Shown here piece after piece: positions 7,578 through 17,101 of a DNA stretch of 64,000 nt. Both the position numbers and the translations under genes were made by a program. Each line of letters begins with the position of its first letter. Within the stretch, counting starts at the first letter, position 1. The stretch covers positions 128,604-192,603 of the forward strand of contig NZ_AOIL01000052.1 in NCBI RefSeq assembly GCF_000337595.1, written 5' to 3'. The stretch comes from Natrialba taiwanensis DSM 12281 (lineage in GTDB: Archaea; Halobacteriota; Halobacteria; Halobacteriales; Natrialbaceae). The notes beneath the pieces were generated by a model. The model was not told the DNA's origin. It saw nothing but the letters and a program-made list of their open reading frames with translations, and searched no databases.

Positions 7578-9137
7578 CTGGTCGCCGACGAGTTCGTCGG
7601 CGCGGTCGACGAACGCCCGTTCTTCGCCCTTCGGGACGGTTGCGCCGGCCGCCACGTTGTGGCCGCCGCCGTCGCCGCCGACGGCCCGTGCGACCTCACC
7701 CATGACGACCGAGAGGTCGAGTCCCTGGCGGGTCAGGCTGTGCGTGGCGCGGGCCGAGACTTTGACGTCCTGGGTTTGCTCGCGCTTTTCCGAATCGTTC
7801 CGATCTGGCGCATCCGAGCCGGATGCGTCGCGTTTGTCGGCGAACGCAATGATCGGCTTCGAGCGGCTGATGCCTGCGTTGCCCATCGCCATTCCGGCGA
7901 CGATGCCGACGATGGTCTCCCGGATGCGGTCCTCCGCGTGGAACCACTGGACGTGCTCCGCGTGGGTGACGCCCTCCTCGGTGACGAGTTCGATGCCGTT
8001 CGAGAGGTTTCGCCGGTGGTCTCGCAGGAGGGTGCGGGCTCGGTCCAGGGCCTTGTCACGGTCGCCGAGACAGACGCCGAGGCCGACGTCGGCGCGGTCG
8101 TAGCGCGCGGTCGCGTTGAGCAGCGTCGAGAACTCGCTGGCGTCGCGGAGTTCGGTGCCGACGGGTTCTTCGCTGAGGACGTAGGCGGTGCCGACGAGTT
8201 GGTCGATTTTCGAGGCGGGGACGCCGCGGGAGACGGCGCGTTTGACGAGGGCGCTGGCGACGGTTTGCTTTTCGTCGTCGGAGAGTTCCGCCCAGCGCCG
8301 CCAGTTGCCGTCGCCGGTGCTGGTGCTGGTGCCGGTGCCGGTGTTGTCCCCGCCACCCGTCCGTTTCAACTCGAGATCGAGGTCGTCGAGAAACGAGAGC
8401 GCGCCGCGTTCGCTGCCCGAAACCCCGGGAATGCGGACGTCGGTGGCGTACTCGAGGAGTTTCGGGAGCGGGCGGGTCTGTTTGCCGTAGAGTGCGAGAT
8501 CCGTGCTGGTTTCGATGACGCCGGCGTCGACGCCCTCGGCGACAATTTGTTCGTTCGCGCCGTGGAGTTCACCGCCCGAGGCTTGCATGTCCCCGACCGC
8601 GCCGACGACGGCGAGGGCTGCGAGGTCGCGGTTGTCGGCGCGGGCGGCGGCTGCGCCGCCGTCCGTCGTCATCGTCCGCTCCGTCGGCTGCTCCGAAACG
8701 TCCGCGAGCGCCCGTGCGAGCACGTAACTCGCGCCCGCGCCCGAGAGTTCAGATGCGCCGTCGATGCCGAACAGGAGCGGGTTGAGGTGATAGTGCGTTT
8801 CGCTGTCGGCCGGCTGGTGGTGATCTGCGATGATAGGCGTGAACGCGCCCTCGTCCTCGTGGACGGTGATTTCGTCGAGCTGGCCGCTCCCGAAGTCCGT
8901 AAAGAGGACGGTGTCGTACTCGGTCGACGCGATTTCGGCGATCGCGTCCGCGTCGAGTTGTTTTTCGAAGACGGTTTCGAACGGAATACCCGCTCGCTCG
9001 AGCGCCTGCGAGGCGATCGCGGCGCTCGTCAGTCCGTCGGCGTCGATGTGGGAGGCGAGCAGAACGCGGTCGGCGTCGGCGAGTCGCCGTGCGCACTCGG
9101 TCGCGCGTTCCTCGAGTTCGGGGATCGGGCCAGCCAT
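7569..9137 (-). CDS. DHH-family phosphoesterase (RecJ/GAN-like)
   Basis: A 522-residue DHH/DHHA1 protein, the superfamily of RecJ single-strand exonuclease and archaeal GAN, which associates with the CMG replicative helicase. DHH motif I is SHIDADGL (His30, Asp32, Asp34), motif II is FTDFGSG (Asp81) and motif III is ADHH (Asp105, His106, His107). The C-terminal DHHA1 substrate-binding part ends with a GGDGGGHNVAAGATV segment. An in-frame Gly-Thr-Ser linker at about residue 262-275 (from repeats at 8306-8352) separates the two halves. Haloarchaea carry several RecJ paralogues, so exonuclease, GAN or oligonucleotide phosphodiesterase roles are all possible. Upstream neighbours are hemD/cobA on the same strand but 80 bp away. 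Confidence 0.88.
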   Translation of the reverse strand: MAGPIPELEERATECARRLADADRVLLASHIDADGLTSAAIASQALERAGIPFETVFEKQLDADAIAEIASTEYDTVLFTDFGSGQLDEITVHEDEGAFTPIIADHHQPADSETHYHLNPLLFGIDGASELSGAGASYVLARALADVSEQPTERTMTTDGGAAAARADNRDLAALAVVGAVGDMQASGGELHGANEQIVAEGVDAGVIETSTDLALYGKQTRPLPKLLEYATDVRIPGVSGSERGALSFLDDLDLELKRTGGGDNTGTGTSTSTGDGNWRRWAELSDDEKQTVASALVKRAVSRGVPASKIDQLVGTAYVLSEEPVGTELRDASEFSTLLNATARYDRADVGLGVCLGDRDKALDRARTLLRDHRRNLSNGIELVTEEGVTHAEHVQWFHAEDRIRETIVGIVAGMAMGNAGISRSKPIIAFADKRDASGSDAPDRNDSEKREQTQDVKVSARATHSLTRQGLDLSVVMGEVARAVGGDGGGHNVAAGATVPKGEERAFVDRADELVGDQLS

Positions 9138-9217
9138 CGGTCGACTGTGGGTCGGCTTCGGGGATAAACCTGCGGTCCTCGGCTCGCAGCGGGGGGTCGT
9201 GTCGTGTTCGTGGGCGA

Positions 9218-9991
9218 TCAGTCGCGATTCCGTTCGGCCACCGCGTCGACCGTCTCGCTGGCCAGCGTCTCGAAGGTTGCCTCGCTCGCGACGAGATCGA
9301 CATCGAGTTCGTATTCGGCCGCTGTCGCGGCGGTCGGCTCGCCGATGACGCCGACGACGGCCTCGTCGAGTCCCGCGAGCGCCTCCTCGCGAACGCCCCG
9401 TTCCGCGGCGGCCTCAAGGAAGTGCGCGACGGTTAGCGACGAGGTGAAACAGGCCCCATCGAGTTCACCCGCGGCGGCCGCGGCGGTCGACGCGCCGCTG
9501 CCCTCCGGACGGACCAACCGATAGAGGACGGTTTCGTGGCAGTACGCGCCCGCGTTCTCGAAGCCCTCGAGCAACACGTCGCTGCCGTGGTCGCTGCGGG
9601 CGACTTCGACGCGCGCGCCGTCGGTCTCCGCGGCGAGTTCGGCGACGAGGCCGCTCGAGGTGAACTCGTCGGGGACGCGATCCACTGTGTAGCCTTCCTC
9701 GCGGAGCGAATCGGCCGTCGCGGAGCCGATCGCACAGACGGTCGCATTGCCGGGGTCCCAACCCGCGTCGGCGACGAGTTCGGCGCCGGTCTTGCTCGTG
9801 AGGACGGCGTAGTCGGCGTCGGTTCGCGGGACGGCGTCGGTCGGTTTGACGGCGAGCATCGGGTCCGGAAGCGGTCTGACGCCGAGTGATTCGAGGCGGT
9901 CGGCGGCCGCCGCGAGGCGTTCGTCGTCGGGGCGGAAGACGGCGACGGTCGGTGTCTGTGTCTCCGTTTCCAGCGGTGCGGCGTCGCTCAT
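9218..9991 (-). CDS. hemD: Uroporphyrinogen-III synthase
   Basis: Cyclises hydroxymethylbilane to uroporphyrinogen III with inversion of ring D. The 257-residue protein has the bilobal HemD pattern: VAVFRPDDERLAAAADRLESLG at the N-terminus, VLTSKTGAELV near residue 65, CAIGSATADSLREEGY near 87, FTSSLTVAHFLEAA in the second lobe and VVGVIGEPTAATAAEYELDVDLVA near the end. HemD is poorly conserved, but gene order makes the call firm: the start overlaps the cobA stop by 4 bp (ATGA type) and cobA abuts hemC. It is the third gene of the hemC-cobA-hemD operon. Confidence 0.93.
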   Translation of the reverse strand: MSDAAPLETETQTPTVAVFRPDDERLAAAADRLESLGVRPLPDPMLAVKPTDAVPRTDADYAVLTSKTGAELVADAGWDPGNATVCAIGSATADSLREEGYTVDRVPDEFTSSGLVAELAAETDGARVEVARSDHGSDVLLEGFENAGAYCHETVLYRLVRPEGSGASTAAAAAGELDGACFTSSLTVAHFLEAAAERGVREEALAGLDEAVVGVIGEPTAATAAEYELDVDLVASEATFETLASETVDAVAERNRD

Positions 9992-10827
9992 CGGTTTCCT
10001 CCAGTCTTCTCGTCGGTCGCTTCGCCGTACTCGTTCCGGATGAACTCGACCACCGACTCACGGGTGCCCGCAACGTCGCCGATCACGGTCACGGCCGGCG
10101 GCGAGATGTCCTTGTCGTCGCGCACGTCGACGATCGTTTCGAGCGTTCCCGTGGCGACGCGCTGGCCGGGCCAGGTGCCGCGTTCGACGAGCGCGACCGG
10201 CGTCTCGGGGGCCATACCAGCTTCCCGAAGCGCGGCCGTGTAATCCGGCAGCCGACCGACGCCCATCAGGACGACGATGGTGCCGCCGGTCGCGGCCAGC
10301 GCGTCCCAGTCGACCGACGACTCGGCCTTCGTGGGGTCCTCGTGGCCGGTGACGAAGGAGACCGACGAGGCGTGATCGCGGTGGGTGACCGGGATTCCGG
10401 CGACGGCGGGTGCCGCGATCGCGGACGTGACGGCGGGGACGACTTCGAACGGGATCTCGTGGGCGGCGAGGTACTCGGCTTCCTCGCCGCCGCGGCCGAA
10501 GACGAACGAGTCGCCGCCCTTGAGCCGCACGACGGACTTGCCCTCACGGGCAAGTTCGACCAGTCGCTCGTTGATCTCCGACTGGGGCGTGCGCTCGCCG
10601 CCGGCGCGCTTGCCGACGTCCTCGCGGCGGTCCTCGGGGAGCATTTCGATGATCTTTGGCCCCGGGAGCTTGTCGTGAAGGACGACATCGGCCGATTCGA
10701 GGAGGCGTTTTGCCTTGACCGTGAGCAGGTCGGGATCGCCGGGACCGCTGCCGACGAGGAAGACGGTGCCGGGTTCGGGTTCGAGTTCGTGCTCGGAACC
10801 GGACTCGGATTCAGCCGTGCGCCCCAT
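9988..10827 (-). CDS. cobA: Uroporphyrinogen-III C-methyltransferase (SUMT)
   Basis: SAM-dependent double methylation of uroporphyrinogen III to precorrin-2, the branch point for sirohaem, cobalamin and, in haloarchaea, probably haem by the sirohaem route. The 279-residue protein has an acidic low-complexity N-terminus (residues 1-20, ESESGSEHELEPEPG), then the canonical FLVGSGPGDPDLLTVKAKRLL, VVRLKGGDSFVFGRGGEEAEYL, the TSAIAAPAVAGIPVTHRD loop and a C-terminal VIGDVA. It abuts the hemC stop codon and overlaps the hemD start, so it is translationally coupled to both. Confidence 0.97.
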   Translation of the reverse strand: MGRTAESESGSEHELEPEPGTVFLVGSGPGDPDLLTVKAKRLLESADVVLHDKLPGPKIIEMLPEDRREDVGKRAGGERTPQSEINERLVELAREGKSVVRLKGGDSFVFGRGGEEAEYLAAHEIPFEVVPAVTSAIAAPAVAGIPVTHRDHASSVSFVTGHEDPTKAESSVDWDALAATGGTIVVLMGVGRLPDYTAALREAGMAPETPVALVERGTWPGQRVATGTLETIVDVRDDKDISPPAVTVIGDVAGTRESVVEFIRNEYGEATDEKTGGNR

Positions 10828-11964
10828 CTACTTTCCCTCCGGCTGGTCCTCCTGACTCGGTTCCGCGTTTCCTTCGGCGTCCTCGCGCGCCGTGTCGATC
10901 AACGCCGCAGCGCCCTGGTCGGCGAGTTCAGCGGCGAACTCGCGGGCCGCTTCGGCGTGGGTTTCGATCGGCAGGTCGCGGGTCGCCGTCACCGACTCCT
11001 CGCCGTCGCGGTCGAAGACGCTCACGCTCGTGTGGACGAACTCTCCCTGGACGATCGCGTAGATGCCGATCGGGGCGATACAGCCGCCACCGAGTTCGGC
11101 GAGGATGGTTCGCTCGACGGTTGTCTCGACGCGGCTGCGCGGGTGGTCGATCGCGGTCTGGATCTCGCGTGCGGTTTCGCCGTCGGTCGCGGTGACGGCG
11201 AGTGCGCCCTGTCCCGGTGCGGGGACGAACGTCGTTGTCGGGAGTTCCTGGGCGTCGACGTAGTGGGTGAGGCCGCTGCGTTCGAGGCCGGCCTGTGCGA
11301 GGACGATGGCGTCGTACTCGGTGTCGACCTCGCGGCTGAGGGCCTGCTTTTCGAGTTCGGAGAGGTCGTCGAACCACTCGTCGACGGTGCGGTCGTACTC
11401 CGGCTCGAAGTCCTCGTTACCCGTATTCCCCTTCCGTTCTTTGTCGGCATCGCTGCGTTCCTGGTGTTCGGCCTGCAGCGCGGGCGCGAGGAGTTTCTCG
11501 AGGCGGGTATCGACGTTGCCGCGGAGCGGTTCGACCGTGAGGTCGGCCCGTTCGGACAGGAGTTGTGCGCGCCGGCGGAGACTCGAGGTGCCGACGGTTG
11601 CACCGTCCGGGAGTTCCGCGAGTGGTGATCCGTCGGGCGTGACGAGGAGGTCGCCCGGGCGGCCCCGTTCGGGGATGGCGGCGGTGACGAGTTCGTCGGG
11701 CTGTTCGGTCGGCATGTCCTTCATCGAGTGGATCGCGCCGTCGAGGTCGCCGTCGAGGACCCGTTCGTCGAGTTCGCGGACGAAGGCACCGGTCTTGCCG
11801 AGGCGGTGAATGAGTTCGTCTCGGATCTGGTCGCCGGTCGTTTCGACGGTCACGAGTTCGACCTCGTACCGGCGGTTCTCGAGGGCTTCTTTCACGAGTG
11901 CGGCCTGCCGCCGGGCGAGGGCCGATCCCCGTGTCGCCAGTCGCAACGTCCCACGCGTTCTCAT
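10828..11964 (-). CDS. hemC: Porphobilinogen deaminase (hydroxymethylbilane synthase)
   Basis: Polymerises four porphobilinogens to hydroxymethylbilane. The protein is 378 residues, about 65 longer than bacterial HemC, because of a charged insert at about 165-215 (DADKERKGNTGNED...). Visible features are the N-terminal LATRGSALARRQA, the catalytic loop IHSMKDMP (Asp83), GTSSLRRRAQL, LRGNVDTRL and the dipyrromethane-cofactor Cys295 (LGGGCIAPIG). The start at 11964 gives the conserved MRTRGTLRLATRGS beginning; upstream in-frame codons to 12444 are not part of it. An AT-rich ttttcatacc element is about 28 nt upstream. First gene of hemC-cobA-hemD. Confidence 0.96.
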   Translation of the reverse strand: MRTRGTLRLATRGSALARRQAALVKEALENRRYEVELVTVETTGDQIRDELIHRLGKTGAFVRELDERVLDGDLDGAIHSMKDMPTEQPDELVTAAIPERGRPGDLLVTPDGSPLAELPDGATVGTSSLRRRAQLLSERADLTVEPLRGNVDTRLEKLLAPALQAEHQERSDADKERKGNTGNEDFEPEYDRTVDEWFDDLSELEKQALSREVDTEYDAIVLAQAGLERSGLTHYVDAQELPTTTFVPAPGQGALAVTATDGETAREIQTAIDHPRSRVETTVERTILAELGGGCIAPIGIYAIVQGEFVHTSVSVFDRDGEESVTATRDLPIETHAEAAREFAAELADQGAAALIDTAREDAEGNAEPSQEDQPEGK

Positions 11965-12183
11965 AGAGAGTAGTCCTCGCCTGAGGTATGAAAAGCGCAC
12001 GCTTGTCCGGCGCTGGCCACACTGTCCGGTTCCAGGGTCGCCATAGAGGCTGGCTGAATCGTCACGAAGCTCGCGGGCAGTCGTGGAAGCCGGCCGCAAC
12101 GGCCGATAACGGGTGAACTGACCGGGTTCGAATAACATGTTCGGGGCGGTACTTATCATCAACCGGCGATAATATCGATCCAG

Positions 12184-12546
12184 ATGACAGAGACGCTCTA
12201 TACGCGCCTCGGTGGCGAGGACGCGCTGACCGCAGTCGTCGACCGGTTTTACGATCGCGTCCTCGCCGACAAGCGCCTCGCCCCCTTCTTCGAGGATGTC
12301 GACATGCAACAACAGCGCGCCCATCAAGCGCAGTTCCTCAGCGCGGTCACGGGCGGCCCGGTCGAGTACACGGGCGCGGATATGGAAGCCGTGCACGCCG
12401 ATCTCGACATCGGTCGCGCCGACTTCGACGCCATCGCGACGCATCTGGACGACACGCTGGCCGAGTTCGATGTCGACGAAGCCGACCGGGAGGCCGTCCT
12501 CGCGGAGTTCGGCAGTTACGAGGATGCGATCGTCACGGCCGATTGA
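12184..12546 (+). CDS. Group I truncated haemoglobin
   Basis: A 120-residue 2-on-2 globin. The start TLYTRLGGEDALTAVVDRFYDRVLAD, the B10 Tyr23, the AHQAQFLSAVTGGPVEYTG E-helix region and the proximal F8 His71 (EAVHADLDI) are diagnostic. Likely roles in this class are NO or O2 detoxification or sensing; in an aerobic halophile either is possible. It is divergent from hemC and sits inside the haem-biosynthesis neighbourhood, a sensible location for a haem protein. An AT-rich stretch with tacttatcatc and gataatatcg lies in the 60 bp before the ATG. The family is clear; the physiological ligand is not. Confidence 0.93.
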   Translation: MTETLYTRLGGEDALTAVVDRFYDRVLADKRLAPFFEDVDMQQQRAHQAQFLSAVTGGPVEYTGADMEAVHADLDIGRADFDAIATHLDDTLAEFDVDEADREAVLAEFGSYEDAIVTAD

Positions 12547-12609
12547 ACCGTCTTCGCGTCCTGGCCGATTGCTCTGGCGGGGTGTGGTTGTGGATGCGGA
12601 TGCGCCTTC

Positions 12610-13281
12610 TCACTTGTCCACCACCGCTCGGCGCTTGTACAGATAGTACCCCGCAAGGAGCGGCTGCAGCGGCGCGACGGTGAGACTCAGAAACGCGAGC
12701 CCCAGGTAGACCCCGGGATTCGGCCGCCACGAGTTCGGCTGCGTGCAGACGTACGCCGCATCCCGGTGGATCGCGACCGGGAACGAACCGACGACAACCG
12801 TGCTCGCCAGCCCGATTGCAGCCGTGATCAGCCCTGGGATCGCGAGAACGTACGCGATGGCTGCGACGGCGGCTCCGAGGAGCGTCGCCACCAGCGAGCC
12901 CAGAACGAGGAGCCACCAGCCGGACCACCCCGGCGGCGTCCCGAAGTATCTATGTCGCCGGGCCAGATAGGCCACGCCCGCGACGGGGGCCCAGACGAGC
13001 GCGAAGAGCCCGTTGAGCCAGGGCCGGGGCCGCCAGTTGCCGCTCGCTTTCGGCCGCCGCCGAACGCGGCTCGCATCGCAGACAATCGCGACCGTGATCC
13101 CGATCGTGAGGACCGTATAGCCGGAGGTTCCGAGCAGGAACAGCACCTGATCGAGGCCGGGAACGCCGACTTCGAGTTCCTGTAGAACGCCGACGATACC
13201 GACCCCGGCGACGGGGGGAACGAGATACAGGAGGTGCTCCAGGATGCGCGCCCAGTCGTGGTCGGCTCGGGTCGTCGACAC
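12610..13281 (-). CDS. Hypothetical polytopic membrane protein
   Basis: A 223-residue protein with a GTG start (VSTTRADHDW). Hydrophobic segments lie near residues 14-34, 45-66, 88-105, 118-140, 145-165 and 192-212, so about six membrane helices, with a basic loop RRRPKASGNWRPRP between helices 2 and 3. No family is recognised. It lies between the globin gene and hemL, convergent with the former. It might be co-transcribed with hemL, since it follows the hemL stop by only 60 bp, but no function can be assigned. Confidence 0.75.
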   Translation of the reverse strand: MSTTRADHDWARILEHLLYLVPPVAGVGIVGVLQELEVGVPGLDQVLFLLGTSGYTVLTIGITVAIVCDASRVRRRPKASGNWRPRPWLNGLFALVWAPVAGVAYLARRHRYFGTPPGWSGWWLLVLGSLVATLLGAAVAAIAYVLAIPGLITAAIGLASTVVVGSFPVAIHRDAAYVCTQPNSWRPNPGVYLGLAFLSLTVAPLQPLLAGYYLYKRRAVVDK

Positions 13282-13341
13282 CTGCGGTATCGAACCACGC
13301 CCCGCCCCATAACAGTTCGTCGTCGCGTCGCTGTGGTCGAC

Positions 13342-14688
13342 TTACAGCGCTTCCTTATACGCTTCGAGGGTGTCCTCGACGTCCGCTTTGATGTGCCCGT
13401 AGCTGACGAACTGACACTCGAACTGGTTCTGCGAGAGGAACACGCCCTGCTCTTTCATCTGTCCCCAGAAGATGCGCCGCCAGCGGTCGGTTTCGGCGGC
13501 TTTCACGTCGCCCGCGTTCTTCGGACTGAACTCGTAGCGCGGGCAGTCGGGGTCCTGTCGGGAGCCGGCCGGACACTGGCCGTCGAGTTCGTCTCGCCCC
13601 GGCCCTTCGCGGGTGAAGATGACTTTGAACATGCTGTCCGTGCCGGTGACGGTATAACTCGGGGCCTGGTCGGCGACGATGTCGGTGAGGCCGCTGCGAA
13701 GCTGTTCGCCCAGGTCGTTGACGTGCGCGTACACGTCGTTTTCGGCGGCGAACTGCAGCGTTTCGAGGCCGGCAGCCATCGTGACGGGGTGGCCGGAGAA
13801 GGTGCCAGCCTGGAAGACGTCCCCGGCGGGCGTGAAGTGCTCGATAATCTCGGCGCGGCCGCCGATCGCGCCGACCGGGAAGCCGCCGCCGATGATCTTC
13901 CCGAAGGTGGTGAGATCGGGTGTGACGCCGAACTTACTCTGGGCACAGCCGAGGCCACCGACGCGGAAGCCGGTGATGACTTCGTCGAAGATGTGTAAGG
14001 CACCGTACTCGGTCGTGATCTCGCGGACGAACTCGTGGTAGCCGTCTTCGGGGTAGACGATGCCGTGGTTGCCGAGGATCGGCTCGGTGAGAACGGCTGC
14101 GATGTCCTCGCCGTGTTCCTCGAAGACCTCGCGCATCGCGTCCTCGTCGTTGAACGGCACCGGGAGGGTGTGCTCGGCGAAGGCCTGCGGGATTCCCGCC
14201 GAAGAGGGAGCGCGGTCGTCGGCGTCGCCCTCGACCAGCGTCGACTCCTGGGCCCCGTGGTAGCCGCCCTGCATGACGACGATCTTGTTCCGGCCCGTAT
14301 AGCCCCGTGCGAGTCGGACCGCGGAGGTCGTCGCCTCGGTTCCCGAGTTCACGAAGCGGATCTTTTCGACGCTCGGGACGTGGCGGACGACGAACTCGGC
14401 GAGGTCGACTTCGATTTCGGTGGGCGTGCCGTACATCGGTCCTTCGCTGGCTTTCTGCTGGATGCCGGCCTGGACGGATTCGGGGAGGTTGTGGCCGAGC
14501 AGCAGCGGGCCGAGGCCCATGACCCAGTCGATGTAGCGGTTGCCGTCGGCGTCGATGACGTGGCCGCGGTCGCCTTTCTGGACGAAGAACGGATAGGGTT
14601 CGATCGCCGCACGAACGGCGGAGTTCACGCCGCCGGGCATCACGGAGAGTGCCCGGTCGTACAGCGCACGCGAGTTGTCGTCGGTCAT
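13342..14688 (-). CDS. hemL: Glutamate-1-semialdehyde 2,1-aminomutase
   Basis: PLP enzyme making 5-aminolaevulinate from glutamate-1-semialdehyde in the C5 pathway. The 448-residue protein matches the family: [13 protein letters not shown] at the N-terminus, FVNSGTEAT (residues 112-120), DEVITGFR (Asp235) and the Schiff-base Lys264 in [17 protein letters not shown]. The start at 14688 gives [21 protein letters not shown], as in haloarchaeal orthologues; an in-frame start 39 codons upstream has no conserved sequence. It is on the same strand as hemB, hemC, cobA and hemD, though separated from hemB by the amt gene. A related class III aminotransferase at 54.3-55.8 kb is clearly a different enzyme. 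Confidence 0.97.
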   Translation of the reverse strand: MTDDNSRALYDRALSVMPGGVNSAVRAAIEPYPFFVQKGDRGHVIDADGNRYIDWVMGLGPLLLGHNLPESVQAGIQQKASEGPMYGTPTEIEVDLAEFVVRHVPSVEKIRFVNSGTEATTSAVRLARGYTGRNKIVVMQGGYHGAQESTLVEGDADDRAPSSAGIPQAFAEHTLPVPFNDEDAMREVFEEHGEDIAAVLTEPILGNHGIVYPEDGYHEFVREITTEYGALHIFDEVITGFRVGGLGCAQSKFGVTPDLTTFGKIIGGGFPVGAIGGRAEIIEHFTPAGDVFQAGTFSGHPVTMAAGLETLQFAAENDVYAHVNDLGEQLRSGLTDIVADQAPSYTVTGTDSMFKVIFTREGPGRDELDGQCPAGSRQDPDCPRYEFSPKNAGDVKAAETDRWRRIFWGQMKEQGVFLSQNQFECQFVSYGHIKADVEDTLEAYKEAL

Positions 14689-14880
14689 GCGCGGGCCTAG
14701 GTAACGGAACGGCAAAGTAGTACCGAGGTTCGACTGACGGCTCCCGATCATGACGCTGCTGAACGATTGGTGAACGAAAACAGACCCCCCGTGATGTCCT
14801 GCCATCCGGAGACTGGCTGTCCGGTAGCCGTGGTTCTGTCCCTCCCCCGAGTTCAGAACCAGGGCGTGTCGGTTGTCGGT

Positions 14881-16596
14881 TCAGACGGCGTCCGAACCGG
14901 TCTTGCCGGTGCGGATCTGGTAGGCGCTCTCGACGGGCGTCACGAAGATTTTCCCGTCGCCGGGTTCGCCGGTGTGAGCGCCTTCGCTGATCGCGTCGAC
15001 GACGTCGGCGGCGGGGATGTCGGCGACGACGCACTCGATTTTGACCTTCTGGTGGAGGTCGACCGTGTACTCCTCGCCGCGCCACTGGCCCTTCTTTGCG
15101 GGCTGGGAGCCGCGACCGGAGACGTTGGTGACGGTCAGTGACGGTGCGCCCGCTTCGGCGAGCGCCTGTTTGACCTCGCCGAGGCGGTCGGGGCGGATGA
15201 TCGCGGTGACCATCTTGATCTCGCCGCCGTTCGGCTTGCCCCCGTCGGTCCGGATTTCTGGCTCAGCGTCGCCTGCACGCGCCGGGCTGCCGCCGTCGGT
15301 TCGAACGTCCGAGACGGTGCCGCTGCCGTCAGTGGCGACATCCGGCTGGCCGAACTCGGGGTACGTGTCGACGCCGTGTTCGGAGACGTCGAGGCCGTCG
15401 CGTTCGTGTTCGGGCGTGACGCGGGCCTGTCCGGCGGCTTTGAACACGAACCAGATCACAGCGGTCGCAGCGATCGTCCAGACGGCAATGATGGCGACGC
15501 CGGCGAACTGGGCGATGAATGCCTCGGTGCGGGTCGCGCCGAGATCCGCCATGTATCCCGACGTTGCAACGAGCGGGAACAGCAGCGTGCCGAGGACGCC
15601 CGCGGAGCCGTGAACGGGGAAGACCGCACAGACGTCATCGATCTTCAGGTAGTCTTCGACGAATCCGAAGACGAGCGGGAGTTGCGCGCCGGCGAGACCG
15701 CCGACGAGGAACGCACCCCACCAGGTCGAGGCGTCCGGAATCGCGGTGATCCCGACCAGCCCGGCGAGCAGTCCGTTCGCAACGTATAGCGTGTCGACCT
15801 TCCCCGTCTTGAGCCACGCGACGAGTCCCGCACCCATCGCGCCGCAGGCCATCGCGATCGTCGTCGTCATGGCGACGCGACCGAGCTGCTCACTGAGGAA
15901 CGCGCCCTCTTCGGAGAAGATCGCCGACGTCCCGACGTTGAAGCCGTACCAGCCGAAGGCGAGGATCAACGTTCCGAGGACGGCAAACGTGAGCGAGTGA
16001 CCAGGAATGACGTTTGCGGTGCCGTCACTGTTGTACCGGTCCATACGCGGACCGAGGATCCACGCGGCGGTGAGGCCGGCGATACCGCCCATGCCGTGGA
16101 CGATCATCCCGCCTGCGAAGTCCGAGAACGGCGTGCCCGTGAGCGTCTCGATATACCCGCCGGCCCAGGTGATCCCGGTGACGACCGGATAGATGACTGC
16201 GGCCAGCAGGAACGTGTAGGTGACGTACGCACGGAGCTTCGCACGGCCGGCGACAGCTCCCGAGACGATGGTCGCCGCCGTCATCGCGAAGACGGCACCG
16301 TACAGCCAGTCGATCCACCCCGTCCCGTTACCCGTGAACGCGGGCTCGAACCCCGCGCCGGCGACCGCGCTTTCGATGCCGATTCCGATGAGGAAGAACA
16401 CCGTTACGCCGACGCTCCAGGTCAGCAAGTTCTTCGTCAGCTGGTTAGCAACGTTCTTCGAGCGCACCTGCCCCGCCTCGAGCATGGCGAAGCCGGCGTG
16501 CATGAAGAAGATCAGGAACGTGACGACGAGAATCCACGTGTAGTTGATCGCCTCCATCAACGCATCGGGCTCGGTCTGGAGCACCATCGTCTCCAT
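14881..16596 (-). CDS. amt: Ammonium transporter fused to a PII (GlnK) domain
   Basis: A single 571-residue chain with two modules. Residues 1-about 390 are an Amt/MEP/Rh ammonium channel with 11 membrane helices, including the pore His167 (VHGMGG) and His329 (FPVHGSAG). Residues about 395-460 are an acidic, Gly-rich linker with two RTDGG repeats. Residues 461-571 are a complete PII signal protein: [19 protein letters not shown], a T-loop with the Tyr51 equivalent at Tyr510 (GEEYTVD), [15 protein letters not shown] and a C-terminal IRTG. Usually GlnK is a separate trimeric protein that plugs Amt; here it is covalently attached on the cytoplasmic side. A strong Shine-Dalgarno sequence precedes the ATG. 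The function as ammonium uptake is secure; gating in cis is inference. Confidence 0.96.
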   Translation of the reverse strand: METMVLQTEPDALMEAINYTWILVVTFLIFFMHAGFAMLEAGQVRSKNVANQLTKNLLTWSVGVTVFFLIGIGIESAVAGAGFEPAFTGNGTGWIDWLYGAVFAMTAATIVSGAVAGRAKLRAYVTYTFLLAAVIYPVVTGITWAGGYIETLTGTPFSDFAGGMIVHGMGGIAGLTAAWILGPRMDRYNSDGTANVIPGHSLTFAVLGTLILAFGWYGFNVGTSAIFSEEGAFLSEQLGRVAMTTTIAMACGAMGAGLVAWLKTGKVDTLYVANGLLAGLVGITAIPDASTWWGAFLVGGLAGAQLPLVFGFVEDYLKIDDVCAVFPVHGSAGVLGTLLFPLVATSGYMADLGATRTEAFIAQFAGVAIIAVWTIAATAVIWFVFKAAGQARVTPEHERDGLDVSEHGVDTYPEFGQPDVATDGSGTVSDVRTDGGSPARAGDAEPEIRTDGGKPNGGEIKMVTAIIRPDRLGEVKQALAEAGAPSLTVTNVSGRGSQPAKKGQWRGEEYTVDLHQKVKIECVVADIPAADVVDAISEGAHTGEPGDGKIFVTPVESAYQIRTGKTGSDAV

Positions 16597-16603
16597 TATC
16601 CGC

Positions 16604-16611
16604 TCACCTCC
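16604..16611 (-). promoter_or_regulatory. Strong Shine-Dalgarno before amt-PII
   Basis: On the minus strand GGAGGTGA stands 7 nt before the ATG at 16596, a near-perfect complement of the 16S rRNA 3' end. Most genes in this window look leaderless, so a consensus ribosome-binding site is notable and fixes the start codon. Confidence 0.7.
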
Positions 16612-17101
16612 ACCTGCGTACTGCTATCCAGAGTTTGTAGACATATGTCCATATCCCATCCAATCGACTCCATGGTTCTGTTCTGAATCACGTTTATCCT
16701 CGATGTACCAGACTCATATAAGGATTAGCGTTGTTGCTTGTCCAAAAATCAGCGCATAATAGGGACAGCCGAACAAATCTAAAGGCGATTTAATGTGTAT
16801 AAGGGTGTTGGATTTTGTGCCTTTTTCGTTTCCCGGGTATCTATCCGGCGTTCGTGAACTCGAACTAACGGCGATATGTAGCGTATCGTACCGAGGTGAC
16901 GACAAAATGTGACACGACACCGCACGCGCGGCAGATGTTGCCGCCCGCTCGGCGAATGCGGACATCGGTTGGACGTTCGTCCGAATGTGGTGTCTCACAC
17001 TGGGTTTGCTGTCGACGCCCGTGCGTTATCGATCGAGTATCGGACCCAAATCCGGCGATTCGTCCGCAATCGATGGGGCACCACCCCGAAATGATCCCCG
17101 T
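16612..17101. other. Intergenic region between hemB and amt-PII
   Basis: About 490 bp without a convincing gene. The 16660-16870 part is markedly AT-rich (for example aggcgatttaatgtgtataa near 16781-16800) and must contain the amt promoter, read leftward. Open frames here (for example 16714-16998 minus) have low-complexity composition and no motifs. No RNA gene is recognised. Confidence 0.5.

Noticed and set aside
7659-9167. 502-codon plus-strand reading frame
   Set aside because: Complement of the DHH-family gene; high GC keeps antisense frames open. The minus-strand protein has all family motifs.
9886-11628. 580-codon plus-strand frame
   Set aside because: Antisense to hemD, cobA and hemC; composition is the mirror of those genes and no motif is present.
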